Source: Hortaea werneckii | Lineage: Eukaryota; Ascomycota; Dothideomycetes; Mycosphaerellales; Teratosphaeriaceae | DNA length: 64,000 bases | Direction: 5' to 3' | NCBI GenBank assembly: GCA_037044905.1 | Contig: JBAOKB010000185.1 | Coordinates: 310,001-374,000 of the forward strand | Part shown: positions 32,695 through 43,833 of the stretch, piece by piece | Numbering within the stretch: position 1 is the first letter of the stretch | Layout: each line of letters starts with the position of its first letter | The notes under the pieces: generated by a model | What the model saw: only the letters and a program-made list of their open reading frames with translations | Told to the model about the DNA's origin: nothing | Databases searched by the model: none | Made by a program: the position numbers and the translations under genes

Positions 32695-35600
32695 TCACAT
32701 GCGAACATCCCCAAGGCCGAATCCCCAGAGTCTTCTCGACTCTACAGGATCCTGTTCCACACTTTGGTCCTGCTGAATGTGCCCCTTGCCGTCCAGATCG
32801 ACCTCGAGCGCCACCCACTGTATCCACGGCATCATCAGCCTGATCATCAGGCACCACCTCACCGTCGCCTGCAGAAGCGCCATCTCCTGTCGCCCATCGG
32901 GCCCACTGGATTCCCGTCCAGCCTTCCCCTCATCAACCCCCATAACCTCCCTCCGCTCACTCTTCCCGCCATCCCGCTTCACAAACCCATCCATCAACCC
33001 CACACTCTCCGCGTCGGGGCCATCATCAAAAACCCCTCGCTTCAGCTTCGGCCGCGTACGCACGGCATGCTCAAGCCTCATAATCACTCGGCCCAGGACA
33101 GCCTTGGCTTCGGTCCGCTGGAGGTCACTCATACTGCCGTCCTTGATATGGGAGCTCTTCTTCTGCAGCGCTTGTGTCAGACTGTCGATCTGCGAGTTGA
33201 AAGCGTGTTCTTCCGGGGATGATATGCGGAGGGTGTGGGAATTGCGACCGAAGTGGAGACGGCCTGTTGGAGGCTGCTGCTGCTGCTCAGCTTTTTCGGA
33301 AGGTTTGTTGAGGAAGGCGAAGTCGGAGAAGCCTGGCCCGATGGCTATGTCGAGGACGTCGACCAGGGAGGCGAGCAGGGTATAGTCTGTGGCTTCGGTG
33401 ATCTGGAAGACTCGCCATTTGCGGAGCCGGTTGAGGATGACGGCCGTCCAGTCTTCGGACTCCAGTGGTCGATCGCTTTCCGATCGTGTGATGAGCAGGA
33501 GAGCTAGCTTTTGCGCAGGAGGCGCAGTGTAGAATTTCCGGTGGGCATCAAGGACACAAGTCGGCATTGCAGATTGACACTAAGACGCAGGTTATTGGTC
33601 TTGACCTCAGATTCATTTCTGCTCTTTTCGTCGCTTTGGATTTGCGTGCTTTCTTCCTCCCTGTCCTTGGTCTTCCCATCACTCTCGACAACAGGGCGCC
33701 GTAGCAGCTCATCTTTAAAATACTGGTATACAGCCTCAAGCCCTGCGACATCAAGCTGATCACAAAGCGCTTCCATGGCATCATGCATCGCAAATCTGAG
33801 CATCGCATCCCTGCGTACAAAATCATCGATGTTTGCAAGCGCTAAGTCTGCTAGAGCTGTACAGACGCCTCCGATGCCACCAAGTGGACTACACGCGCCC
33901 ATGAGTCTAACAAACGATCTCAACCCCGGTGTTGCCTCACTCAAATCTGTCGCTGGCTTCTCTCTGTCAGCTTTGCAGTGTACAAGGAAGCTTTGTTGGA
34001 CTTTAGACGTTTCTCCTGTTGGCGCTGAGCGGCAATGACATCGACGGCCCTGGGTTTGCAGTCAACGCATTGATGTGAATGTTGTACACCTCCAAGTGTT
34101 GCTCCTTCTCCACGCTTAGGGTAGTAGCATTGGCGATGCTGCCAGGTGCAACATCCGTTGCATAGAACAGCATCACCGTCATCACTGTCAAGGCCGCAGA
34201 AGCATTTGACGATGTCGTCATGTTTCAGTTCTGTCTTCGACTTCTGCGATAATCCACCTGATCTCTTCGCATTGGCGACACTGTGTGTTTTGTTCGGAGA
34301 TAATGCAGTATAGTAGAAGCTTCTGAAGCTCGTGAGCGCGGCAGCGTCAACTGTCTCTGGATGTGCAGAGCTGGCACAAACGACATCGACGTAGGCTTCT
34401 CTCAGCTCTTCGTTTTCTTCGATCGGTATCTGTTCGATGAACCAGTTTATCGTCTGTTTATTGAGCAATCCCATCTGCGCCAGCTCCGTTGCAAATCCAC
34501 TGACACAGGTCTGCATCCTCGTCGCTTCGTCCTTGAATAACTTCGTCCATGACTGACCATCTGGCAGGCTCTTCAGAGGGAAATCTCCATGTGTCTGAGA
34601 AATGACAATGTCGCGTTGGAAGAACTCGAATTTCTCCTCCGCTTCTCCAACACCAGTCCTCTTTAGAGCTTTTTTCAGCCTCGCACCTTCATCGCTATCC
34701 ATGCCAAGTCCCTCTGCCACTGCTGCAGAATCCTGCTGTTGTGCCGCTAGCCTAGCCCTGTCTTCGCGCTCTTTATCCGCTGCTACCATGGCTTCCTGCG
34801 CCCTGGCCACCCGAGCAGCTGAGGCATCATCTTTGCGTTTCTGAGCGACCATTGCCGCAAGTGAATACTTGGGCTGGTAATGTGGAGGTGAAGCTGGACG
34901 ATGGGGTCTGGCGTCGTCGGCATTGCTTTTCCGAGCATTGCGGTCAGAAACGCGGGCACTTTGACGTCCTGCTCTGGCTGTAAAATGTCCGTCCTGGCTG
35001 GTTGACGACAGAGGGTCGTTTCTTTCCTCCTCCGGCGGTGTCAATCTAAGCTTTTTGCGTGGTATGAAGCTGTCGAGGTCAGGTAGTTCCTCATCACTTT
35101 CACTGCCTGAGTCTGAGTTGGTGACCACTTGCAGTCCATTTCGTACCGTCCGTCTACTGCTACTTTGCGAGCTCATCGGTGGGGCTGTGGACAGCGTCGA
35201 GGTGGAGGAGAATGAAGGGAAGGCTTTGTTGCTCGCCGCTGGTGCTTGTTCCTGTGATTTTGGTGTGGGGAGATGGAGAAGCCTTCGCACTCGGCGGTGG
35301 TATCGCGACGGCTGTCACGGGGCGTTGTTGCGAGGATGTGGGGCTGGAATGGTATAGTCGTTCATCTGCTGCTCCGTCTATGACCGGCATGGACAACCGT
35401 TTGGTTGGCGTCTGCTGGGAAGTGCGCCTCTTGTTCGGCGTGCCCTCTCCATTGGGTTGCTGCTTCCTTGAACTTCTTCTTGGGGCATCAAAGGAATGTG
35501 AATCGCTCAACTGGCTACTGTGGCGCGATAGGCTAGGTCGCGATGGGTGTGTCTGCCATTGTTGCTTCTTCTTGATCGGTGACGATGCAGGCTTCCGCTG

Positions 35601-35771
35601 CGCTGTTGCGTTGTTCGCATCTCTAGCTGCGTTGGCTGCGTGAGGCCGTCTTGGTGGAGCAACGATAATCTCATCTTCGATGGTGTTGGTGGCAGGGACC
35701 CTATCCTTTGGTACAGTGAAACGTTTGAAGAATGTGGTTATTTTGGGGTTGCCGTGGTCCTTGGGAGGCAT
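32695..35771 (-). CDS. PHD-finger protein with PIP-like N-terminus and long helical tail (frame breaks)
   Basis: Three overlapping frames appear to form one gene of about 985-1006 residues. The N-terminus PKITTFFKRF resembles a PCNA-interacting box without its Gln. A basic Ser/Pro-rich region with acidic SDSGSESDEELPDLDSF follows. A helical block starts at KFEFFQRDIVISQTHGDFP, then a PHD finger (KCFCGLDSDDGDAVLC, CCTWQHRQCYYP, HQCVDCKPRAVD), then helical LRSFVRLMGACSPLGGIGG and LNRLRKWRVFQITEATDY. The first break, near 35258-35261, is an extra A in AAAA or a 67-nt intron. The second fits a 56-nt intron at 34008-33953 with a GCTGAC branch. The third, near 33509-33512, implies one lost A. The tail is faintly like SMC5/6-associated CANIN/Nse6 proteins, at low confidence. 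It could also be two genes split after the PHD finger. Confidence 0.55.
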
Positions 35772-36794
35772 CCTTGCCGTGACGGCATGGTAATGCGGTA
35801 TTGGCAGCTGTATGGAGTCACGACGCCCGAGGTTGGCGCGCGTTCGTGAGACGCGACTAAGGCACGTGGTTCGGCTCGGCTCGGCTCGGCTCCAGCTGGC
35901 GCTCTTCCCAGCTCTAGGGTTAGCCAGGGTTACTGCAGTCAGTATAAATCCGTCGACATCGAGTAAATCTCACTGCTATTATTACTGAAAGATTTCAACC
36001 CGAAGGTCCAATCCAGTAGTGCAGTGCGCACAAAAAGCTAACGGAAATCTTAAATAGCGAGCGGTATGACTTGTCAACAGGTTGTTTACCAATTTTGAAC
36101 TGGCGGCGCTTGGAAAAACAATACGTCGACTGGCTGTTCTGTTTAGTCGATGGTTCACTCCGTACCCCCATGTGTCACTGCTAACAATTCCACACGCCCG
36201 GAGCTTCCACGTTTCGCTACATGTCTTTACGCCAAGCGCCTCCCTTGTCAGCGGACGGGCCTTTACACAGCCATATCATCGAGGATCATTTCGGTGAAGC
36301 GACTCACTGGTGGCTTTGTGATTATGATTGTCGAGATTAAGCTCTCGAGCCTCAAGGCAATACGAGAGAGCCGCATGAAGAGGTGACGATAGATGCGTGG
36401 CACACGTGAAGGCGCAAGAATAGGAGTCGATCGAGTTGTGTGGGTTGGATGGAGAGGCAGCATGAGAATCGTCGCGAAGTAAACACGGTGTGAGATGCGG
36501 CAGTGCTGGATGAAACGGGTATTCAAAAGACCTCACTACGAGATGTATGCAGACCAAGCATCCACACAGCTTTGAAAGGGTCTGAAAGTGAAACAGTACT
36601 TTGCTCCGAACCTGCACTTGTCTCGTGTATCCTGCGTAATTGTATGCGCCCAGACAAGTAATGCAAGGCGAAGATGTTCATTCCGTGGCCTGAAACGGTG
36701 CACGTGATGCACAGGCTAGGGGATCTGCAAGCGTGAGAGAGCGGCTTCACCTGGAACAATGCCTGGTCGCCACTCGCAAACATCTTCGGTTGGA
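35772..36794. other. Upstream region of the PHD-finger gene
   Basis: About 1 kb with a short GGCTC repeat and no recognisable gene. Opposed open frames at 36082-36620 overlap each other and match nothing. Confidence 0.4.
35871..35893. repeat. (CGGCT)n short tandem repeat
   Basis: Four and a half consecutive five-base CGGCT units lie about 100 bases upstream of the PHD-finger gene start, in its likely promoter. Confidence 0.8.
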
Positions 36795-36856
36795 TCATAT
36801 CACTAGACCATATGCCCTGATTTGAAGTGGATCGAACGGTTGTTGTTGATTGCTAC
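36795..36856 (-). other. Truncated inverted copy of the tRNA-Ala 5' region
   Basis: Read on the minus strand, these 62 bases match 37581-37642 with three mismatches. The copy includes 39 bases of 5' flank and the first 23 bases of the tRNA gene (acceptor strand, A box and D arm). Similarity fades after the D loop; the anticodon, T arm and B box are absent, so no tRNA can be made from it. The two copies face each other across 0.7 kb. Confidence 0.85.
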
Positions 36857-37619
36857 TCCGATTCCAAATTCCAGTAGAGGACGCCTCAGTGGCATTGGCG
36901 CCAACAGCCAGGAGAGAGATGCGAGAATATCAACCAGAATTGATGTACACAGCTCCTGCAAGCATGCGGGCGCCTTTAAAAGCGTTATTCGCGCTGCCCG
37001 TGAAATTGAAACCATACAGAGGGAAGCCAGCATCGATGGTCTGCGATACCGCAATCCGAACGGCCTGGTGATTCAGCTCTAGCGGTCTCCTTGAAAGCAC
37101 AGCGCCGATCGAGTAGTCTGGAGCGGCTGACATCGACATGCGTCACCCAGTGTCACAGTCCTGAGTCCTGACTAAAGGGGGTTTGAAGGGATTCGTCGTA
37201 GCTGTTCTTCTGCCCAGCCTGATGGAGATGGAGTACACGAAGTCGGCGGGCTTTTTTGTTTTTTTTTTTTTTTTTTGGTTTGTTTTGCAAAAGGTGGCGC
37301 ATGTTTTTCGAGCCGATGGCAAAGGAGCAATTGCCTACGTTTGAATATCTCCGACCACACATACCTCGTGCAATCGTATCGTGCTTCCGAGGTAGTTCTC
37401 ACGCTTCATACGGATGTGAGGTCTACACGCTGCCAGGAGATCGGAACGTATCGGCGAATCGAAGCCCAACAGTGTGGGAGTTGGGCTGTAGGAGATTGCG
37501 ATTGGCCGGGCTTTCCCGCTAAGCGCGCGCGCTAGATATATACAAATTTAACCGCCACTCCACCAACAACTCACTGAAAAGTGGCATTCAACAACAACCG
37601 TTCGATCCACTTCAAATCA
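36857..37619. other. Spacer between tRNA copy and tRNA gene
   Basis: No gene is supported. The region contains a T-run of about 20 bases (37256-37276) and an AT-rich patch directly upstream of the tRNA. Confidence 0.35.
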
Positions 37620-37702
37620 GGGCATATGGTCTAGTGGTATGATGCACCCTTAGCACCTTCAGAGTCTGGGTGAGGTCCCCGGTTCAATTCCGGGTTTGTC
37701 CA
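37620..37702 (+). tRNA. tRNA-Ala (anticodon AGC) with 11-nt intron
   Basis: Acceptor strands GGGCATA and TTTGTCC pair with a G3-U70 wobble, the alanine identity element, and discriminator A at 37702; pair 6-67 is U-U. The A box TGGTCTAGTGG and B box GGTTCAATTCC are present, and the T stem CCCGG/CCGGG is perfect. The anticodon stem CACCC/GGGTG encloses TTAGCA, an 11-base intron (CCTTCAGAGTC) inserted after position 37, then T. The mature length is 72 nt before CCA. This arrangement matches fungal tRNA-Ala(AGC). Confidence 0.92.
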
Positions 37703-37895
37703 AGCAAACAAGAGCCTCAACTGAGCCTGGTTAGAATCCAGGAAGAGCCAGTTCTTTTTGGCCTCCAGGGATACCTGGTAGGCATTTTTTTTGGGTTTCC
37801 CAGCGCTCTCTATCACCCCCGGTCGACTCCGGGACATCCGGCGGCCTTTTTGCACCTCTGGCTCACTGCCCGGCCTGGCATTTATCTTTTTTTTT

Positions 37896-37980
37896 GGGGA
37901 CGACGACATTACATTGATTCCGGAGACAGAAGGCCTCAAGGGGGACGACGACATTTTCCGGAGACAGAAGGCCTCAAGGG
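37896..37980. repeat. Two-copy direct duplication
   Basis: A unit beginning GGGGACGACGACATT and ending GGAGACAGAAGGCCTCAA occurs twice in tandem. The first copy carries an extra ACATTGA in the middle. It lies about 200 bases downstream of the tRNA gene, in non-coding sequence. Confidence 0.85.
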
Positions 37981-38338
37981 GTTGCTTCTGCTTTGTAAGA
38001 GACTGATTCTGTCAAAAGCCGGCCTGAGTGGGTTCACAGCCGTGCTTCTGTCCTGGGAAACACTTCCGGCTGGCTTGCACGACCATTACCCAACATCAAG
38101 AATTACAAGAGCTCGCTTCCGTACTCGCGATTGCGAGTTTTCGATCAGTACGTCTGATTGAGCCTTTCAAGATTCAGCTGAATTGGAATTATGAGACCGA
38201 GCCACAGTCTGAACTTCCTATAAGAATTGCAAGACTCGAAAGCCTCCCAATGCTACAGAGGAAGTATTGCTGCACCGAAGGTGTAATGCAGTAGTGTAGA
38301 AAGGCAAGGGTGCTAACGAGATTTATGGATATAGAGCT

Positions 38339-38722
38339 CTACGCAGCACCTTGCTTCCTCTGGCCTGTATAAAAGGCAAGCCCATAGTCATCCGTGGTAA
38401 AGGTAATCTTCGCCCCCTTGGGAAAGTAAAAGACATCTCCCTTCGTTGCCCGAACCTTCTGACCGGTCTCATCACTAATATCAAAGTGCCCTTCGAGGAT
38501 AATCTTCATCTCGTCGTAGGTGTACTCGTACACGAGCGGGGTTCCCTTCTCGAGACGATAGAAACCCGCGGAGACAGGTGATGAAGGGTTGTTCTTGTCG
38601 GAGCTGACGACGTCGCCCAGGAAGGCGTTTTCGTTGGCGATGAGGGGTGGTTGAAAGGTTTGTTGTTGTTGGGCGAAGTACTGGAGAGGGACGGAGGTGG
38701 TGGATTCGCCGGTAGAGCCCAT
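38339..38722 (-). CDS. Single-domain cupin, EutQ-like
   Basis: A 127-residue beta-barrel (RmlC-like cupin) protein, similar to fungal proteins annotated as ethanolamine-utilisation EutQ-like; the actual substrate is unknown. Visible blocks are the first cupin box around YTYDEMKIILEGHFDISDETG and the second around ATKGDVFYFPKGAKITFTTD. The usual metal-binding His set is largely missing, so enzymatic metal chemistry is doubtful. The coding part is a single exon. An intron in the 5' untranslated region is likely (38999-38749). Codons pass from C-ending to G-ending towards the stop. Confidence 0.82.
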   Translation of the reverse strand: MGSTGESTTSVPLQYFAQQQQTFQPPLIANENAFLGDVVSSDKNNPSSPVSAGFYRLEKGTPLVYEYTYDEMKIILEGHFDISDETGQKVRATKGDVFYFPKGAKITFTTDDYGLAFYTGQRKQGAA

Positions 38723-39879
38723 TTTGAGTGTCTTGCTCTTGTCTGCTTCTGGAGACGAGAAATGAGGTTAGCCTAGAACGATCCCATTTCTCTATGGTTG
38801 AGTACCCTTGGAGGAGGCTAGAAGGAATATGAGCCGTAGCGATTCTCTCAGTAAGGAGAGCAAGAGGACCTCAAGCGATCCGAGCATGGCATCGATTTAG
38901 AGCTTTGCTTTGTAGATTGGAGGGAAAGAGGAAAAATGGGAAGATGCATCCCAAAGCAAGCCCTTTTCACTTTCCTCGTAACGAACGTTATCAACTCACC
39001 TGTATCTTCTGTAACCAACAATAGCTAGACTCGTCTGCAAAGACACCGATGCAATACAGAAGCGGGACAAGGCTGAACGAGGAATGTGAGACAGACTTTA
39101 CAAGAAAGAAGAAAAGCTGATTTGAACATCACCTATATATCTAAACCTACAAACAGAAGCGTAAGATCACAGTGATAGGTAGCATCGGAGTCAATGCCCA
39201 CAAAGAGCAATCTTCATCGTCGAAGCAAGTACGGAATTGGACATGTCAACAAGAAATGCCCGAGAACGCGACGAGATGACTGATAGAGCTGTTAAGATGG
39301 GTCGGTCAGTTTGCCTTATCGCATGCATTGACACGAGTTGAGACGAGGGGAGCTCCCAAGTGAAGCCAAACTAAGTTCGGTAATGGAACCCGGGCTGCTT
39401 CGAGCATGCTCCCAGGGGTGGGGTTTAGGTAGGTGAGTAAGCAATAGCACTTGAGACGACTCATCTGGACGCCAGAACATGAGCAAGCGACTCAGAAGGA
39501 ATGACTTGTGAGCCGAGAATCGACATTTTCGAGCAGTTCAGCCATATGTAGAAGTGATTTGAGCAGAAAATGAGACAGGGATAAACTGTGCCTCTTTTGT
39601 CTCGAAAAAACAAATCCCATGTCTATAAAACCGTGACCGAAAGCACTCTGGGCAGGAAAATGCCTACATTACATGCATTTCACCATTCTGACTCCAACCA
39701 GCGCCATACTCGCTTTAACGCTTGCATCGTTTCCGGAAGAAAGGCCAAAGTCACCTTCCCTCCCCTAATTTTTGTGACAAAAAAGCAACAACAGTCTGTG
39801 CAAAGTCCCCACCCCCAGTCGTAACCGTCAGACTAGATCAACCACATTCCGCCATGCCATGCCATTTCTCACATGATGC
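38723..39879. other. Spacer upstream of cupin gene
   Basis: Apart from the probable leader intron of the cupin gene, nothing recognisable is seen. The right end is the 3' flank of the transcription factor gene. Confidence 0.4.
38749..38999 (-). other. Probable 5' UTR intron of the cupin gene
   Basis: On the minus strand a strong donor CAG|GTGAGT (at 38999) and an acceptor TCGTCTCCAG (ending 38749), with a branch-like GGCTAAC 20 bases before it, bracket 251 bases. The intron ends 26 bases upstream of the cupin ATG. It rests on splice signals alone. Confidence 0.45.
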
Positions 39880-42629
39880 TCAACCGAGAAGAACTACAAC
39901 AAAAAGTCAGCAAACATCCGACAAGAAAGCAAAAAGGGAAAGAAGAAGAAAAAACTCACTCTCCCACCCCCAATCCCACATAACCCCAACCCAATGCAAG
40001 TGCCCTCGAACCGTATACGCAGCATCCATACCACCAATCGCACGCCGCAAGGCATGCGGTTTAGGCGGGAACCGTTCATCGGGACCGGGCTTATCATCAT
40101 AATCGGCCGCCTCGACACAACTAAACACGATTCCCGTCCGTCCTGGGTCCGAATCCTCCAGGTGTCCCTCGGAAGCATTGCGGTTCCCACGCCGCATGAT
40201 CGCCGCGGGTGGGACGCCTCGCTGGCGAGGCGGAGGTTGCAATTCGGCGGTAGCGACTAGTCTCCGCCGTTGGCTGGGTTGGGCCTCGTAGGCGGCGCGG
40301 CGACGCCAGACTTCCTCAGTCACGGTGGCGGATTTGTCGATGACCCCGATGCGCATGCGATGGCCCATGGCTGTCCATCGCTCGCGCACCCATTGTCGAT
40401 CTTCGGCTGTTGTGGCTTCGCAGCCGGCGACCATGAGCGGGTAGATCTGCACGATGACTGTGCGGCTCACCAGAGGCACGGTAGCGAGGTATGTGAGGAC
40501 ACGCTGGGCGAGCTCGGTCGAAGATGGGGAAGGTAATTCCGGGACGGCGGAGTGGAGATGGAGTAATGTCGCCCAGCGATAGGCTTCTGCTGTCTGAAGC
40601 GTATGCTGGACATCTGTTGTTGGATCTTCCGGTCTCTCGATGAAGGCCGGCGGATCCCACGTTTCCAAAGCTAACTTCAGATCATTCGCTTGGCTAATGA
40701 CGGCAGGAGAATTATTTTGCGATCGACAGACTTTGCGGACAAGGTTCGCCACGCGGCCTATTAGTGGGAAGAGCGTGTTGGCGCAACCCATAAGCGGATC
40801 AAGACGAGCGTCAATGCCTGTACCAAAATCGATGCCGAAACCAGTGTTGCCATTCTCGCCCATGACCAGATCCGGAGAATCGCCCGCAAAGAGAAAAGTG
40901 TTGTCAAAGTCGTTGGAAAGGTCACTGTCAACAGCTGTCAGACGTGCTATCACGTCCATGTAGACCCAAGCGTTGCAGAGAAACTTCAAGCGTGCTAGCT
41001 CCACACCATGGAGAGGGTTGATTTGATGCTCCATCAGTGCGCGTTTGACGAGAGCTTGTGCGCCCTTGATGTGCGTATTACCAGATGCTGTGTGTTGGTC
41101 CCAGGACTCAGAGAACCCAAGCGCCAGAGCCGTAGCGATTGCTGTTTGGTCATTCATGCTTCGATCGCGAATGCCTTCTTGAATGTATCGTATGCTGGCT
41201 TGTTTATGCTCGTGCCCAACAAGTCGAAGAGCGGGGATGTCTTTGGAAGAATGAAAAGCGGTCATGGCTGTAACGGCATGATACAAAGCAGGGGACTGGA
41301 GAGCCAACGGCCATATCAAAGTCCGCCAAGGATTTTCTGAAGGACCGTCCATGACCGAAAGAATGCCACAGGTCAGCTTGTCGAACCTGAATGTGAGCAT
41401 CTCCATACTGTCCTGTGGAAAGTTTGGTTGGCTGTAAAGATAACTGACGGGTCCCTGGAAAGAGCCGTACAGATCTGACGGCGAGATGACAGAGCCTGTA
41501 GATCGTGGCGAATGACGCCGTGAAACACTCAGGGGCATGCCACTTGGTGAAGGACTGTCCCCTAGAAGTTCGAACAACCCGCCGTCGGTTGGGAGATCAT
41601 CGAGTAAAGCAGGGTCAATATTGCCACTAGAAGGAAGTGGATACTGTATACCATCGGGTAAATCGAAGTTAATGTAGTCACCGTCCTCGTTTTCGTCGGA
41701 AAACGGCATAAGAATCTCGGTCAAAGTAGGAGACATTCCGAGAGCAGGAGCAGGAGACGTAGACGGACCGTGTCCTGTGGGTGCTGGCTGATTGAGGATA
41801 GGAATACTGCGTGATTCTTGAGAGCGCTCAGGCTCTTCGTCAGGAGATGCTGCAGGTTCCGATAGTCCCTTTGCCGGTGAAGGAGGCTGTCCACTCTGGG
41901 TAGATGGTTCAGTCTTTCGCTTGGCTTTCGCCGGTCTTTGCGGAAGAGAAGTGCTTTGCTGTTCTTCCCTCTCAGCACTCGATCGCTTGCTATCTTTCCG
42001 TGCTGTGGAAGCATCTTGCTGCGAAGGTTGCGATTGCGATGGTGGCGGCGCTTCTTCTCTCACTGGACTTGTGCGCTTTGACGATATTGCCAACGTTTGA
42101 TCGGGCGGCGATGCTTGAACACATGTCAGTGGTTTCCCAATTAAAAAGCCAGATCCTACCGTACTCTTCTTCGCTGGAGGTTGCTGCACAATGTTGCCTT
42201 GCTGCCGGTCAATGTTCACTTTGACATTGGTTTCCTCAAAGGGCCTCCATTTAAAGTCTTTCTTGTAACCGCCACAATCTACATTCCTCTTCTTGCATTG
42301 CTGGCACGAGGGCTTTTCTTCGCCGCATTTGAGACGCTTCGCCTTGCAAGTGATGCATCCTACACTTTCCCATCAGAATCACCTTCTCACAAATGCCTGG
42401 CAATATGCCTACCGTTGCGGCTCTTCGACTGCTTTGGTTTGACGCCATTGCCGTCCCCAGGATTGCCACTGGCTAGAGAAGCCTTCCTTGAAGGCGCTTT
42501 CTTTTTCGTCTCCGTACTCTGTTTCCGTACATGCTGTGGTCTTGCGCTCTTCGTCGGCTCTGGAGCAGGAGGGCTGTCCCGCAGGAATACAGATGGGGAA
42601 GGAATGGTTATGGCCTCGGCCTCAGCCAT
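39880..42629 (-). CDS. Zn2Cys6 transcription factor
   Basis: A fungal binuclear-cluster regulator of 876 residues. Exons 42629-42413, 42359-39960 and 39893-39880. The cluster is split by intron 1 (53 nt): GCITCKAKRLKCGEEKPSC then QQCKKRNVDCGGYKKDFKW, giving the C-x2-C-x6-C-x6-C-x2-C-x6-C pattern near residue 75. A Ser/Pro/Gln-rich linker follows, with an acidic ILMPFSDENEDGDYINFDL patch that could activate transcription. The C-terminal half is a helical fungal-specific regulatory domain (MLTFRFDKLTCGILSVMDGP, YHAVTAMTAFHSS, GAQALVKRALMEH). The last intron (66 nt) replaces a hydrophobic read-through with the short end WDWGWEILLG. Targets are unknown; no biosynthetic cluster adjoins. Confidence 0.88.
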
Positions 42630-43833
42630 AGAGGGCCTTGGCCAAAACCTAGCCCGTAAGAGGAGAGACGCAGTCGCCTATGCCAGTCGTGGCCCTTACG
42701 TCTGCCCTTACACGGCAGGATCAAGGGAAAGACAGACAGTGCGAACTGCTCTCTCACTCACTCACTCTCTCCGCGGGCGATATTTTTGCAGTATTAGGAT
42801 ATCATAGTCAAGCAGTAAGCGATGATCAAGGTTGATCGCGCAGGCTAGCTGTAGCCTCTGCCCGCCCGCCTAAGTGACTTTGCTCTCTGCCGTGGTGGCG
42901 GCGAGGATGGTGGTAGCTGTCAATATCTCCCCGCTTGGGCACCGAGCGTAGGGTTGCCCGCTACCACGCAATCTACCACCAATGGGCCGCCGAGCTGTCC
43001 AGCTATTCGCATGCGTGTGGAGAGCAGACGCATGCAGAGGTGCGCGTGCTAGATACGTATCCGCGTCAGAAGACTGGCTCGACTGGCCAGATGCGGGCGT
43101 GCCGAGCTTCGGAATGGTCAGACGAGACTAATGCGCTTGTCATGTTGACGGAACGATAACTGAGAATGATAAGCCCCGCAAGAGCTTGATACTCGAAGCT
43201 GCATTTACGGCGCGAGTGTTACGTGATACTGGCGTATGAAGAGCTCAACAGTGACACTTCGGTTTGTTGGATAGGACGAGATGTGGCGCTGATGCAGGAT
43301 GTTTTCGTCGACTTGACACCCCATCCATCTTGTCGATCACTGCATTCGTAACGAGGCCTTAAGCGGCTGCTATAGCCGGGCCGTGATACCTCCGCACGTG
43401 CCGTCCATGGCTCTCTTCCGGTGGAATATCACGATGTCAACACATATCTTTGGGGATGAAAAGGACGAAGGTGTGCGACCATTGCGGAACGACTGCTCGG
43501 ACCGTGCGGATCATGAAAGCCCTTGGCTGATTGAGCAGAACAGCTAGGCTTGTCTCGTACACCACTACTGTCACCAACCACGTATCTCTCAGCAGATGAG
43601 GCCCGCAGTATTTCTGGTGCTGGAGATACCATATCCTCCGAGAATGCATCATCTCGATTCGAGAAGCTGCTTGTGGAGAGTGGCAGGAAGACTGTCTCGC
43701 AAGATTTTTTTCTAATTTTTTTTTTTAAAAGACCGATTCCGAAAGACCTCTGCAAGAAGCTCATGTACTACTGAGTGCTCACCGATGATGAGCTGAGAGA
43801 AACGAGGCATGGCACATTGCGGTCCATAAACTC
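42630..43833. other. Spacer upstream of the Zn2Cys6 gene
   Basis: Contains the promoter of the regulator and a T-rich tract near 43705-43725. No gene or RNA is supported. Confidence 0.4.

Noticed and set aside
35258..35335. A 67-nt intron (GTGACA...CACAG) in place of an extra A in the PHD gene
   Set aside because: It restores the frame, but the donor is weak and no branch point is visible; kept only as an alternative.
32374..35771. Calling the PHD region and its helical tail as three separate genes
   Set aside because: The second and third segments lack starts of their own and continue the helical pattern; one gene with an intron and indels fits better, though not proven.
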